64,000 nt of DNA, from NCBI GenBank assembly GCA_031841125.1, contig CM063106.1, positions 44,071,806-44,135,805 of the forward strand, read 5' to 3'. Below, piece after piece: positions 47,001 through 62,000 of the stretch (within the stretch, counting starts at the first letter, position 1; every line of letters begins with the position of its first letter). The translations under genes and the position numbers were made by a program. Source of the DNA: Acanthococcus lagerstroemiae (Eukaryota; Arthropoda; Insecta; Hemiptera; Eriococcidae). Below the pieces are notes generated by a model that had not been told where the DNA came from, did no database searches, and saw nothing but the letters and a program-made list of their open reading frames with translations.

Positions 47001-50000
47001 AATTTGGTAACACTCTCGAAGAATACCTTCACATGATTTTGCCTCCGGTGGTCAAGCTATTCGACGGTTACGACGTACCACCAAATGTCAGCAAAGCCGC
47101 CATGCAAACCATCGACTTAATGGCCGAAACTCTGGACTTCACTGATTATGCATCTAGGATCATTCACCCACTGGTGCGTGCAACATCATCAAGCTTCGTA
47201 TAGTCAATTATTTATGTGGCCTATGTAACATTAGCTCATTATTTGGCTGCAGGTTAGGAGCATCGAGTCGCTTCCAAAGTTACAGGAGGTTGCCATGGAG
47301 CTCTTATGTACTTTGGTTTTGCAGTTACACAAGAAATTCAAGATTTTCATACCTTTGGTTAATAAAACACTAACTAGGCACTCGATCGTGCACCCACGTT
47401 ACGAATTCCTAATAAGTAAAATTCAAGCGGTTTGTATATAATTTGAGCTTTTAATCCGTTTTGTTACACAGAATATCTTTCGTCTGCTAATTTGTTCTCT
47501 CTGGTTTCGCAGGATAATGTTTTGGGTATCGAGGAAGATCAAGCGCTGATGAAGCAACGGAAATATCTGCAGAAGAAAGCTGACGTGTCGGTGGCGCAGT
47601 CAGAAACAGCAATAATTAAAAGGGTGAGTCGAGGAATGCTTACGATTTTGATATTCTGGTATCATCATGGGAAGTGCTGACGATAAAATGTTCAATTTGC
47701 TGTAGATTCACACTTCGGTTCCCAATTTGCAAACAGCGTGGACCGCCAGTCGTCGAGTCTCAAAAGATGATTGGATGGAGTGGCTGAAGAGAATGAGCAT
47801 AGGTCTACTGAAAGAATCACCTTCTCCGGCTCTGAGGTATGTTTCGGCAGTTGAAATCTCGATGGAATGACGGTTGTAATTGAAAAGAATTCCTAGATTT
47901 TTAAAAAAATTGTCATTTTTAAGTTTCACTGTTACTTTGTAAAGCTGCCTATCCTCGACATCTATCCAGTGACCATGTCGCTAGAATATATTATAAATTG
48001 CTAGTATTACTGAGTTGTTCGTGTTCGGTGATCAGTAAAGATCTACCTGCTCTCATGCTGATTATTATCTCTAGACTTTTTAGGTATGAACAAAATAAAA
48101 TATCGCTCAGTAGTACTATGGAAAAATTGGGGACTATATTAAAAATGATGATGTTGCGGGAGTATAATCTAGGACCCTTCTTTTCGATGCCTAAGTTGAA
48201 TTTAGCGTAGTGTGTTCCACCCTACTGACAAAACGCTAAAAAAAAACTAGAAGTGACTCGCTGAATTGTGGTGCTCATCACGATTTTCAGTTGTGACTGA
48301 ACTGTACATTAGGTTTCGGCATGTTTCTAAAACAGTACAATCCATTTCCTCGTGAGTTCTAATTTTGAAGTTGATGTAACATTGAAAATGAATATTTATT
48401 CACTTTTAAGACCCGAGAGATCGTATTTCCTCTTGTTTTATTCAAGTTTTTCCAATGTTTACATCTCCGCCGCCCTGATGGCTCAATTCTCGTATACGAA
48501 TGCATCTGATCTGTTGATTTGGTTTTGTAGATCATGTTGGGCTCTGGCGCAGACTTACGCTCCACTGTCAAGAGATTTATTTAACGCTGCATTTGTCAGT
48601 TGCTGGACCGAGTTATCTCCCCCGTTGCAGCAAGAATTAATTAATGTATTGGAGCAAGCGTTAATGGTTCCAGATCTTCCGGAAATAACTCAGACTATTT
48701 TGAACCTGGCTGAATTTATGGAGCACTGTGAGAAAGTACGTAGTTAAACAGTTAGTCAAATAAATTTGATCATGCTGGTATTATTGACAGGTAATGATTA
48801 CTTGTTCTTCATTAGGGGCCGCTACCGTTGGATCCACAATTGCTGGGAGAACGCGCGATTCACTGCAGAGCCTATGCGAAGGCGCTGCACTACAAAGAAG
48901 AAGAATTTCACAAAGGACCGACTTCTCAGGTTATAGAATCGTTGATCTCAATTAACAACAAGCTGCAGCAGAAAGAAGCAGCTGCTGGTAAGTGCTTGAA
49001 AACGTACAGCGATACCATAATTTGATTCACGATCTAGTGACTTGTTCTAACAAGTTTCTTTCTGTTGACGATGTGATATTTTTGGGAGAGTAAGATTGAT
49101 TTGTCTTAATCTCCCAGCATGAACAGTAACTGACATATCGTGTTAATTTCTCCCAGGTTTGCTGAATTACGTCATGAATCATAAGGGAAGTAATTTCAAG
49201 GTGCAGGAACGGTGGCATGAAAAATTGAACCGATGGGACACGGCCTTGAATTCGTACGAAGAACGATTGACTGAGCATCCGAATGATGTGGAGTTGAATT
49301 TGGGACGAATGCGTTGCTTGGAGGCGCTTGGCGAATGGTAATTTATACAGTTTACAAAACTGTTATCGAGTACGATTGCGACGAAATAGTTATTTGTTCT
49401 ATTTAACGGACATCTTACGATCTAATGTTCAGGACCCAGCTGAATAATGTGGCGAACGAGCAATGGCATGTGTTCACTGAAAATGATCGTGAACGAATGT
49501 CTAGAATGGCTGCTGCAGCAGCATGGGGACTTGGTCAGTGGGAGGCAATGGACCAGTACGTGAATTGCATTCCGAGGGATACGACAGACGGAGCGTTTTA
49601 TCGAGCCGTGTTGGCTGTACATCGAGACCAGTTTGTTGTTGCTAGTAAAGTGAGTAATGTTACGGATCAAGTGGAAAAATTCGTTTTTTCAGCGGACGAT
49701 CGGAAAGTGCATTGATGAATTTACGCTGCGTTAAGTTACCCCTTCCTGATAACACCAATAAAAAGCAAAAGTGACTACAAATGGCGGACAACTAATCTGT
49801 AATGAATATTACAGACTAGTTTTACTAATCATCTTCTAAATATCACGATTTGTCTGAAAATTGTGCGGTCGCTGTAAATATCCCGAATTGTCTGAAAAGT
49901 TTTCGGTGATTTACAAATTAACAACTTCTGACCTATTTGCCACTTTTTTCATGTATGTATTTGAACAATTTCCGATTTGGTTTGAAGCATTTTCAACTTT

Positions 50001-53000
50001 ACGTATTTTTATTTTCATTAATCGCAGGGTGGAGAATTAGTCACTTTGTCACTTTTCTAAAGTCAATTTTAGTCAATTTTTCTATTTAAAAAAAAGTTAT
50101 TTTGTTACTTTTTTCAATATGAAATTTTATATTCATTTTAATAACAAAAAGTCGAAAGGTATTGGCAAAATCGGTTATGTATACATTTGGATGTCGGTTT
50201 ATCACTTGAGTACGAGTAAATTCATTTCTTTTTTTTAATACATTTATATATTGGGAACTAATATTCATATCTCCATGAGTCAACTCTAGATGGCGTGGTT
50301 GTATATTAGATTGTACCTTTAAAAAATTTCCACTTTTGAAAGGTCTTGCCTTCGGAATCGGTGTTCTGCCTAATAAAAACAATACATGTTGAAAGATTTC
50401 AAAAAAAAAATTGAAAGGTGCTCAAGGGCCTCAAAGTCTCTTATTAAGAGTTGAACTGCTCATCAAAAGCGCTACAGTCAACATGTAACACATACACATG
50501 ATAACGCACTAATACTGGAACATGAGTAATGACTAGACGCTGGTTACTAGCTAACTATTGATTGTTTTCTTCATGTCAACGATCACAAGGTGGGGGACAG
50601 AATTTTCGTCCAAATTAATGAAAAGAGTGACTGCATAAATTGAAGAAAAAAAAAGAAGAAGTTACTAAATTATGTAAGAAGAGAAACCAAAAAGTGACTA
50701 CTTTTACAAAAGTTTTAAAAGAATTTCGAACTAGGTATGTCCTCAAAAAGCATACTATTCAACTAAATTTTGATATAAATAGAAAAAAGGCCTCTATTAG
50801 GATAAAGCGGGGGGAAAATTGAAATTTTTCAACGAGTAAGACGGGTTTGTTGCCTATTGACCGAAAAATAACGTGTGCAAAATTTCATCGAAAAATAATA
50901 AAGCGGCACAAAATTAATTTTACTTTCAAATTTGAGGTCAAAAATGTTACCAATGAAAAGTAAATTGCCCCCCCCCCAGTATGTTGTGGTGGATTCATTT
51001 TGTCGGGGAACCTCTCTTCCCCTAGATAGGTTACAATGAGATCAAATCAACTTCCTACCAAGTTTCAAATCAGTTGGATACGAGGTGTAGGAGTCACGGC
51101 CTTCCTCCTCGGCTTAAACAAATTTAATTAGTCATTGCTTTTCTCAGCACCCTCAACGCTAAAACTTCACTCTTATTCATGATAGTATTTTTATGCATAA
51201 AAGACTGTCATTTGTTCTGAACCCACCTGGCACCTCGAGAATTCGGATTCAAAAGATACTTTCCAATTGGGCTTAGTGACCTTTAAAATCTATAAATCAA
51301 CACTTACCTCAAATTTTATTTTTCCGAGCCCCCTTCTTTCAGTCACCATGAGGGGCATTGATTTAAATCGATGGCTCATGTAGACCCACTTTATTAACAC
51401 ACAAGCCTTTCGAAATTGAAGAGTTTGAATTTGTAGCGTTTATGGGGACGAGAAAAGTAATGGTTAATTAAATCTGTCAAGTTAGAAGGAGTTGACGGCT
51501 CCTATCCCCCTTATCTGATCGATTTGGAACTTGATAAGAATTTTATTCAATCTTATTAAAACCGATTTTGGGGGATTTCCTCAGCAAAATAAATGTATCA
51601 AGACATAATGGAGCATTCTGGGCGCAAAGAAAAATAATGACGAGCAGAATGAAATTGAACACCAAAATAAAGATTTGGGAAAGTACTATTCTTCCTGTCT
51701 TGACCTACGGGGGTAAGGCCTGAGCCATCACCAAAAAACGAGAAAGAAAGATTCAAACGTCCCAGAACTCAATGTTGGGGAGCATTCTCCAAGTGAAACT
51801 AAGAGATTACATAAAAATAGACGAAATAGTTAACAAGACTAAAGCCAGAAATATCTAGGTTAGTGTTAAGCGGCTGAAATGGAAATACCCTGACCATGTT
51901 GTGAGAGAATCGGGACTTGAATGGAACAAGATCCTGACAACATGGGTCCCGAGGGGAAGAAGTAGACCAGTCAGGAGATGGGCTGACGAACTGGTGGGGT
52001 CCTAATGGATATACCTGGCTAGCGATAGGGACAAATGGAGAGAAATTACGGAGAGCTATACCCAGAAATGGGTAGCCGAAGGAGGAGTCAGTAAGGGGTA
52101 AATTCGCCTACCTACTATAATTTCAACGTGCTCTTAATTGGGCTAAGCTCAAAAATAAAAATAAAGACATAAAGAGGGCATTTTAAATTCTATGGGTAAA
52201 ACGTTTGACCTGAAATGTGAAATTAATATTGGTTCGGAAAAATTTTAATATTTTTCGCTGAAGTTTTGCACACGTTGTTTTTAGGTCTAAAGGCCACAAA
52301 TCGTCCTACTCATCGAAACAGTTCAAACACGTTTTTGCCATTTCCACTCCACCAATATTCTTTTTCACGTATTCGAACTTTTCACTCTTACTCTCTCACA
52401 GTCTGATCGAGTTTTGAGAGCCACAGTTAACAACAGGCTTGATTTTTGTCCCAGGTAAATTTTTATGTGGCTCAAATAGGGAAAATTTCAATTTTTTTAA
52501 AGTGTCACTCCCGGAATCGGTGCTTTGACATTTTGAAGGATTTCGGGGGGAGGGGGAAGTTGAAAGGTGGTTCAGGGGCCTCCAAGTCTTTCATGGAAAA
52601 ATGCATGTGAAATGTACATATTATTTTTTGGACTGGAAAGAGGAAGGGGATAAGGTACGTACATCTAAGAGATAATACAGCCTCGTACACGTGTTTTTTC
52701 TGGGTGGGGGGGGTGAAGAAAGAGTAGAATGTGGAGAAGAAAGGGAATAAGGTAACTCCATAAGGTAGCAAGACCTTTTCAGAAAGAAGAACTTGCGTCT
52801 TCATAATGTTTTGTATAAATATGTATTTCTGATGAACCCATAGGGGGGGGGGTGCTTCATTCCCCCGGCTCTCAGTTATGTGACACATTTTCTTTATGAA
52901 ATGAAATGAAATCCAAATTCAGTTCTATAAAAAAACATGCCGGTGGTGATATGATGTTTTAAAATTTTTTAAAATTACAGTTTTTGAAGATATGTAGATA

Positions 53001-56000
53001 TTAACCGAATGCTATTTTGTGCGTCATGGACTATAAATAAAAATGGTCTTCCAAAAAGAGTCGACTTTCAAATATTCGTAAAATAAGAAAGATCTTGGAT
53101 CCCCGTATAGGAATCGATATTTTCATGCCTTCAATGAATTTCCGTGTTCACGAATTGTCTAGGAGTGACGAGGTGGTCATTTTGTATAATTCATTTGTCA
53201 TGAAATCACAAGTTTAGCACTCCGTTGAAAAAAATATCTTATGCATCTTGTTTGACAAGTAAATGATGGTTCTTCGCATGTATTACAGCACTCACCTCGT
53301 CGCTAGTAACCACTCACTTATCAACATTGTAGCATAATTTATTATTTCGAAATTGTGTTTTATTTAATATCAAGGGTGTGATCGCTAAGTTGTGTATTCT
53401 ACGGATCACTCGAAAGTACCTCTTGGCACTTCCTGATTTTTGCCTGCTTAGCTCTGTAGCTTTCAGGCTGACGGATTGAAACTGTACCTGTATATCTTAC
53501 TGAAAACCGTCTCGGACTATAACTTGTGTTATTTTTATTCATCTTTTTTCTTTTTAGTTTATCGACTCGGCTCGTGAATTACTCGATACGGAGTTGGCTG
53601 CTATGGCAGGAGAAAGTTATCAGAGAGCCTACGGTGCTATGGTTTCAGTACAACTTTTGGCTGAACTGGAAGAGGTGGTACAGTTCAAGTTGATACCCGA
53701 GAGACGACCTACGTTACGTAAATTGTGGTGGGATCGCTTACAAGTAAGTAAGATAGAAATCCTGTCGTTTATTTTCATTTATCGATTTCGATTCATTTAT
53801 TTGTAAGCCGCAGTCGATATTGATATCAGGGGGGAATGTACCTCCTCCCTGACACAGTGACTAAGCCGAAGTTATTCTCCTCCACCCAGTCCCAATTACC
53901 TTCACGAATTAGTCTCCCCATCTCGTCGTCGGTCTGCCACGCGATCTTTTTCTCTTGTACGGCGTCCAAGCCTCTACTTATCTTTCTCGCCTCTCTTCCT
54001 CCTGTCTTAAAACATGCCCGGTGTACTTCCATTTCAGTTTCTTCACAAAATACAAGTATCCTATGTCCGTCATATTAGATTTCTTTCCTTAAAATTTGTA
54101 TGCTAATTTTGTTTCTCCTCCTAATGCCAAAAATGCCCCTTTCCATTGCTCTTTGCATTCTTTGAAGCTTCTGCATACCACCTTTTGTTAGGGCCCAGAT
54201 CTGGGCCCCGTACGAGAGGACCGATCGCGTGCAGCCTTCCCATATTTTCGGTTTTAAAAATTGATTTTAGTGTCCAGTCTTTTGCCACCCGTTTTTGACC
54301 TTGATATTTGATTATTTATCCCTCCGGTTTTTTAAAGGACAAAATCTGCCCCAAATATACTACTTCTTCCCTCTATTTTACCTCGCATCCTCCAATTTTT
54401 ACCGGTCTTTTTTTGTCGTTTGCCAACACAAAGGATTTTTCCCAGTGTATCTCTAACTCTTGCTTCTTTACTTTTTATCCATAGTTCCTCCTCCATGTTT
54501 TCCAGTTCATCGATCGATTCAATCATGATAACCACGTTGTCCGCATATCTGAGGTTATTTAGATATTCACCATTAATTTTTAATCCCTTTTGTTTCCATT
54601 CGAGTTTCCTGAGTATTTCTTCGAGCGTGCAGTTAAATAGATTGGGGAAAAGAAGGTCTCCTTTCCTTACACCATTTTCGATTTTAAATTTTTTGCTCTT
54701 CTTATCCAAACAGATATATGCTCGAGAGCCTTCATATAACTTTCTGATTAACCTGATATGTCTGGTGGGACGTATGGTGATGCACGCATGCCAGAGTGGC
54801 CTCTGAGCCACCGCACCGCCGGCCTTAGAAACTACCCTTTTGAGTATCGTATCTGTGGCCGGGGGGTGATTAACTTGATAAATTTCGGATTTAACTCCTA
54901 CTTTGCCATTGCGTCCCATAGAAAATGATGGTTTATAAAAGCTGATGCTTTCTTAAAATAAATGAGAAGGAAGTTGGTACACAGATTGTATTCGTTGAAT
55001 TTTTCTGTAATTTGATTCATAGTGAATAGGTGGTCAGTTGTTGAAAAGTTTTTTCTGAATCCTGCTTGTTCTTTTGGTTGACTCCATTTGAGCTGATTAG
55101 TTATGCGTTCGATTTGAATATATTTTACTCTCAAGGTGTCGGATTATAATTGTCACGTAAGCTTCTGCTGATAGTGTTGAATTTTCTCCGAATAAAAAGA
55201 ATCCATCATAATAACTTTCAAAGATGAGCTGACCACTCGACATGGAAAATTTGATTTTTGTGCTCTTTTCCGGATTCTTAAGCTGACACAAGTGTGATGA
55301 AGTTTACCTACACAAATCCTAAATGCCCAAAACATGCTGGAAAACTTTTCTTTTCCGAGGTGCTAAGCTGCCAAAAACGGTACAGCTAAAGTGGCGTGAA
55401 TACGGCCCGACCTTTCAGCAAGTCTTAATAAGTAATAATAAAATACCCAAACCGTTATTTCTGTTGCTTATGGGCTTGATTCATCAGAAGTTTTGACGAT
55501 GTTGTAGGGCTGTCAGCGTGTAGTGGAAGATTGGCAGCGAATTATTCAAGTGAGAACGTTAGTAATTCCTCCTCAGCAGGACATGTATACGTGGCTGAAG
55601 TACGCCTCACTGTGCCGAAAATCATCCAAACTGGTGAGTAATACTACTACGTCTGTAACTTCATATGCAGCGTTTCTATTCTAGCCATAATGACAGTTCT
55701 AAACGATCTCGTACGAGTTAGTTTGCTTGCGACCTAATGATGAAAAAATGACTTTTTCATCGTTTTATAATCGTATGTTTCAGATGCTCTCATATAAGAC
55801 TCTGAATATGCTGTTGGGCGTAGAGGCGCCCGAAAAAGGGAAAATCCCGATATCGTATGGGTATCCGCAAGTAACTTTCGCATTTTGCAAACATCTTTGG
55901 GAGGACGGCCAGCCGAACGAAGCTTACAGGTTAATCATAATTCACGTACTCGAAGGGAGCCCTCGAATTACTATTGGTATTGAAACGTGGTTATTGTTTT

Positions 56001-59000
56001 GTCCCGCAGTCAATTGAAAGAATTCGTGCAGAATTTCTTGCAACATCAGGGTATATTCTTCGGACCGCATGACGACCAACAACAAGAAATGCGACGTCGC
56101 TTTTTGGCTAGGTGCGCGTGTAGATATGTATCGAATAGTTCATCATGATGTGAGTTGTACATTCATTAATAATTGTGATTTTATATTAACAGATGTTATT
56201 TAAAGCTGGGTTATTGGCAAGAAAGCTTGAAGGGGATCAACGAGACGTCAATCCAGACAGTGTTGCAGTACTATCTCGCAGCTACAGAGCACGATACGAG
56301 TTGGTATAAAGCATGGCACTCGTGGGCGTTCATGAATTTCGAGACTGTGTTATTTTACAAACAGAAAAACGCTTCCCAGTCGTCGGCAGAAGCATTGAAG
56401 ACGAACAGTGTAAGTTTTACCGTTATTTTCAAGTACCTGTCTTTGAATTTCAATTCGGCACAACAAAAATCTTTGTACGTTCTGTAGAAGTAGCGAATCC
56501 TGAACTCTAGAAATGATCGACTATGATAAAACTTGTGAAACCTTGAAACAATATGTTTTGGAGATTATAAAATGTGAAAATTGTGAGCCCTAACTTCTAC
56601 AAACGAGGATTGAGCAAATATTCGGAAAGCATAGCGATTTTGAACACTCAAAATTTTAGATTCCGGGAATTATAAGGTCAATTTTGAATCCAGGAAATAG
56701 TGTACCCTGGATCATTAGAAATCCTGGAAATTATGAATTGTGAATCCTGGCAGTAGTTTACTTGGGAAATTGTAATACAATGACTTGTTTTGCGGAAGTG
56801 GAGTGAAATATCCTGAATAAGCACTAAAACTTGGAGTTCCCAAAGTTGCGGTAGCACTGTGTACTGAAAAGGTGATCATGTACAACTTTTCATAAGATTA
56901 CAGCAAACTTTAAACGTCTTTAAATCAATTAGAAATTGATTTAAAAAAATCTCGACCTACATTTTATTGTATCTCTCTATATATTAAAAACCAAAACTCC
57001 TCCTCCCCCTCCCTCCCCTCCTCCTGAAAAAAAACCTCCAAGGAGCATGATATCTAAATCCCGGCCTTCAGCGAGTGACGGCGAAGGGTTGGGCCGCGAA
57101 GCGGCCAGGGGACGAAGCCCCCTAGTTGTTACTAAATAATTATAGTCAACGCAAATGGGTGGAATAATTTTCGGTCGTTTTTTGCCTTCCTAAGGATAGT
57201 AGCATTTCCATTTAAAAGTATCCATGATCATCCTTTCAGTTTCGCCCACGCAAGTGATTTTGTAGCGCTCTCTAGTGCAGGTTTTGACGCCTATTGAAGT
57301 AAGAGAATGCTACGTGAATTGTTTGAAAATTCAAAAAATAGCGAAGCTGTTGAAATTCTATGTAGAGGCAGCAAAATTTAGAAACTTTTTATTTAATCCG
57401 CATATTTTCAACGCAAAGTAAATACTTTCCAAAATCAAAAATGGCTGCATAGTTTGTGGTCCTCGACCTCAGAAGTGTTACTTTTGGTGTAAAGTTCTTC
57501 AGTTTCAAAAAGAATCAACCGTGTTATTGGTTGATAATTTGATAATATTATCTTGCTTTGTTTTTTATCAGTACATAACAGACTTTGCCGTGCCAGCTGT
57601 TGAAGGCTTTTTCAAATCCATCGCCCTGTCTCACGGTAATTCTCTTCAAGATACACTGAGATTGTTGACGCTGTGGTTCGATTACGGTCAGTTACCGAAA
57701 GTGTCCGAAGCCATTGTCGAAGGAATTCGAACTCTCGAAATAGGAACGTGGCTCCAGGTTAGTACTATATTGTCGTATTTACATCCGCATTCCATTGAGA
57801 ATGTCGAAGAGTGATCAGTATTGATCTATTCCGTGTACCTTCGGTGTTTTCAAACCCGTTGGTAATGTGCAATCCCTCTCGGATTCTGAAAATACATATA
57901 CAGGATTTTCAACCTTAGTAAGAAATCTCGCCGAGCTTGCCTCGTGATAATATGTGTATTATACTCCCTCGTTTCGTTCCATGATTTAATACGGATATAG
58001 CCGAGTGACTTTGGCCCCTCTCATCGAAAGACTCGATGGATCGTAAATGCTGTCTTATAATGCACTTAAGCAAAGCATCCAAAAAGAGGAGGAATTCCAT
58101 CTTTGTTCTTACAGAAAATAAATCTCCTTCTAAGCTGCTCCTATTGGTGATAGAAAACGGGCTGGAAACGTTCTTTTCGCTCCAATTGAAACTGATTTTC
58201 TGTTGCAGGTTATACCCCAACTGATTGCTCGGATCGATACCGGACGTCCGCTGGTCGGACGACTAATCCACCACTTGTTGATCGATATTGGTAAAAATCA
58301 TCCTCAGGCGTTGGTGTACCCCCTGACTGTGGCCAGTAAGTCAGCTAGTCCAGCACGAAAAAGCGCTGCCCTCAAAATACTGAAGAGTATGTGCGAACAT
58401 AGCAACACTCTGGTGCAACAAGCCCGCATGGTAAGATTTTCATTTTCATTTAACATTTAATTATAAGTGTACGTGCGTCTAGAAAGGTCCCACTTTGTCG
58501 ATTTTATTTACGGAGATACGGCGATTTTTCGGATGATAGGCCAAAAATAAGAATTTTGGAATTTTTAGCGTTTCTGGTGAAGTGTAAACTGCCCTTTCAA
58601 ATGACACAAACCGCATTTGATCGAATGAGATCCCGCGGAACCTCCGAAGTTCAAGAATCACTGATATATTTTACATTTTCCCCTTAAAAATTGTAACAAG
58701 ACTTTAAACGCGTTCTCAAAACCATGTCTTTTGAAATTTTGACTTTGGAAGCGAATATCTCGGCCAATTTTGAACTTAGGAAGTTCCGCGGGGTCTCATT
58801 CGGTCAGAAATTTTGTCTAGTATAACGTACCATGCATAACTCAATACCAACAAAGTGGGACCTTTTTAGATGCACGTACACATATGTCTCCGTTTGTTGA
58901 TATGTAATTTCGATTTCTTACGAATGGTAACGTCGTTCTGATTTGACTCGCAAATTCCTCTCTCTGCTTTTCTGTTACATTTTTTCTTGTCTCATTCCGA

Positions 59001-62000
59001 GCGAAACAAAAGATTTCTAAACAGAGAATAAAGGAAGTTTTTTTGTTGGGGGGGGGGGGGGTAGTAGTAAGTCAGGGTGTCTACTGGCCTGAAAGATCTG
59101 AAAAGTCATGATTTCAAGAAATTGTCATGAAAGTCATGAAAAGTCATGATATTTCATCAGGTCATAGTTCACCATGTTTCCATTACAAAAAAAATCAGTT
59201 TTATCCATTTAATGAAAAAAAAATTAGTGAATATTTACTATGAAAGTTTAGCGCCCTCTGTATTGAGCCGCCGGTGAGACGCGAAACACTGAGTTTGCCC
59301 CCTCCCCCTCCTTTTTATATTCTATATAGTCATGAAAAGTCATGATATTTTATTTCCCAAATCCAGTAGACACCCTGTAGGTTAGTCGTTATTTTAAAAC
59401 TAAAGTGTGCAAAATTTTAGTTTTTTAGTTGAAAATGACTTACGTCGATTCATTCAGGAGCTTGAATTTTTGGGAGATATCATGTTAAATCACTGAAGAT
59501 GACATTTTATGTGTATTAAGAAGATGTCTCCCAAGAGTGTGCCCCCTTATATTTGTAAAGCATGTGGATATTTGCTAAATTTAACCTTGTTAGTAGTAAG
59601 GCCATAATATTTCCAGATATTTGGAAAGTCTCAAAACTTGTGCCAGTGCCAAAAGCCAAAGACTTGAATGATACTGTAGTTCTTAGGCCTATCTCCTGGT
59701 CATTGATGCGATACTCGAAAGGGTAGTTTCCGGGGCTAGAGATGCGGTGTCTGGGGAGCCACTTTGGCATGCGTGCACCGCCATACGCTCCACCAAACAT
59801 CTTATCTGCTCCCAGTAAGATTTTTGAAACGATACTGTGTGATAAATTATTCAAACAAATTAAACACGTGATTTGTGACAGCATGATTTTATCCGTGACG
59901 GGAGTGTGGTTACTAATTTGGCTCGTTGCAAAAATCCCTGCGGGACCTGAGGTAAGTAAGTGGGTAAATAGTATAGTTGGAATAGCTGAAGTGTGAATAG
60001 TTAGGTTTATATTTGGGTATGTTTGATGTGCATAGATCAGTCGGTACGTGTGCTCATTTGCGACGTGGCGTGTATGGATGTGTGAATGTTCCCGTTGATA
60101 TCAGAGAATTTTTTCCCGCATAATATTATGAATTTCAACGCGCCAATCTTTTGTTGTTTTTTTTTTTTGTTTTTCTCTTGTTTATTTCTCTAACAAAAAT
60201 ACTTGTTGATAATGTTGGTCCCCTTCCACCAACTTGGATCTTACGTGTAGGCAGGGGAGAGTAAAATGTTTGTAATAAAAATGAATTTAAGAAGTTGAAG
60301 CTCTTGGGTAAGTTGGTGTAAGTCATTTTTCATTGAAACGTTGTACCCTTTAGTTCAACACCAGAAGGCAATTTCTTAAACTTAATCGGCAGCACGGAGA
60401 AGGTTTTGTTCCTTTTAACTTACTTTTTCCTTCGAATGTTTTTGTAAAATTGTAGGTGAGTGACGAGCTTATACGAGTTGCTATTCTGTGGCATGAATTA
60501 TGGCACGAAGGCTTAGAAGAGGCAAGTCGACTGTATTTTGGCGAACACAATGTGAAAGGCATGTTAGCTACATTGGAGCCGTTACACGCCATGCTGGAAC
60601 GTGGTCCGGAAACGTTAAAAGAGACGTCATTCAATCAAGCGTACGGGCGTGATCTCGTCGAAGCGTTGGAGTGGTGTAATCGATACAAGTTATCGGGCAA
60701 TATCAGGGATTTGAACCAGGCTTGGGATCTGTACTACCACGTATTCAGACGCATATCTCGACAGTTACCGCAGTTGACCAGTTTGGAGTTGCACTACGTC
60801 AGTCCGAAATTACTGATGTGTCGCGACCTGGAACTGGCGGTGCCTGGGTCATACGTACCCGGTCAGCCTGTGATTAGGATCGCATACATACAGAGTGCTT
60901 TGCAAGTGATCACATCAAAGCAACGACCTAGAAAGCTGTCGATAAAGGGTACGTAATTGTGTTTTATGTTTTGGAGTAGAGGATCGAGTTTCCGGCTGCC
61001 TAAAAAAATGCACACTAAATAATGTATTAGTATGAAATTAACGACGCTTCTCTTACGCTGTAGTAGCCATAAAATTACAAATTTACATGTGACCCAAAAG
61101 CAATGCAACATTCGGTCTGTCATTTCAGGCAGTAACGGTAACGACTACATGTTCCTTCTAAAAGGTCATGAAGATCTTCGCCAAGACGAACGAGTTATGC
61201 AGTTATTCGGGCTAGTCAATACTTTGTTGCTCAACGATCCCAAAACTTTCAGACATAACTTGACTATTCAGGTATGTAGACCACTTATTGTCGTATTCTA
61301 AACCTCGCTTCGGGTGATTTCTCAGTTGTGAAATGGAAATTACATTTTTTCATATATTTATCTTGTTAAGAGGTACACCGTTATTCCTCTGTCGACTAAT
61401 TCTGGACTGATTGGCTGGGTTCCTCATTGCGATACTTTGCATACGCTTATTAGAGATTATCGCGAGAAGAAGAAAATTCTACTGAACATCGAACATCGTA
61501 TCATGCTCAGGGTTAGTAATATTGAGATATTTGAACACGTGTTTAACGTTCTCTCAGCTGCTTCTTCTTTGTGAAAACACACTTCCTAATTGCACCGAAA
61601 TGATACACAGTCGAATTATTCCTCGCTCAAAATATATGGCGATTGCTTCAGTATGATTACTTGTGTTCTTTACTTCGAGAGCTCAGTAGCGGAAACCTCG
61701 GAGAACCGAATGTTATCCATTTGAGACAAACTAAACTAGAAGTTAATTCATGCTTTCGTGTACCTACAGATGGCACCCGACTACGACCACCTAACGTTGC
61801 TGCAGAAAGTTGAAGTTTTCGAGCATGCGTTGGACACAACTCAGGGAGATGATCTTGCTAAACTGTTATGGCTAAAATCACCCTCATCAGAGGTTTGGTT
61901 CGACCGGCGTACTAATTACACCCGATCTCTGGCTGTTATGTCTATGGTTGGATATGTGCTGGGACTCGGAGACAGGTAATCTATGCGTACTTTGAAAACT

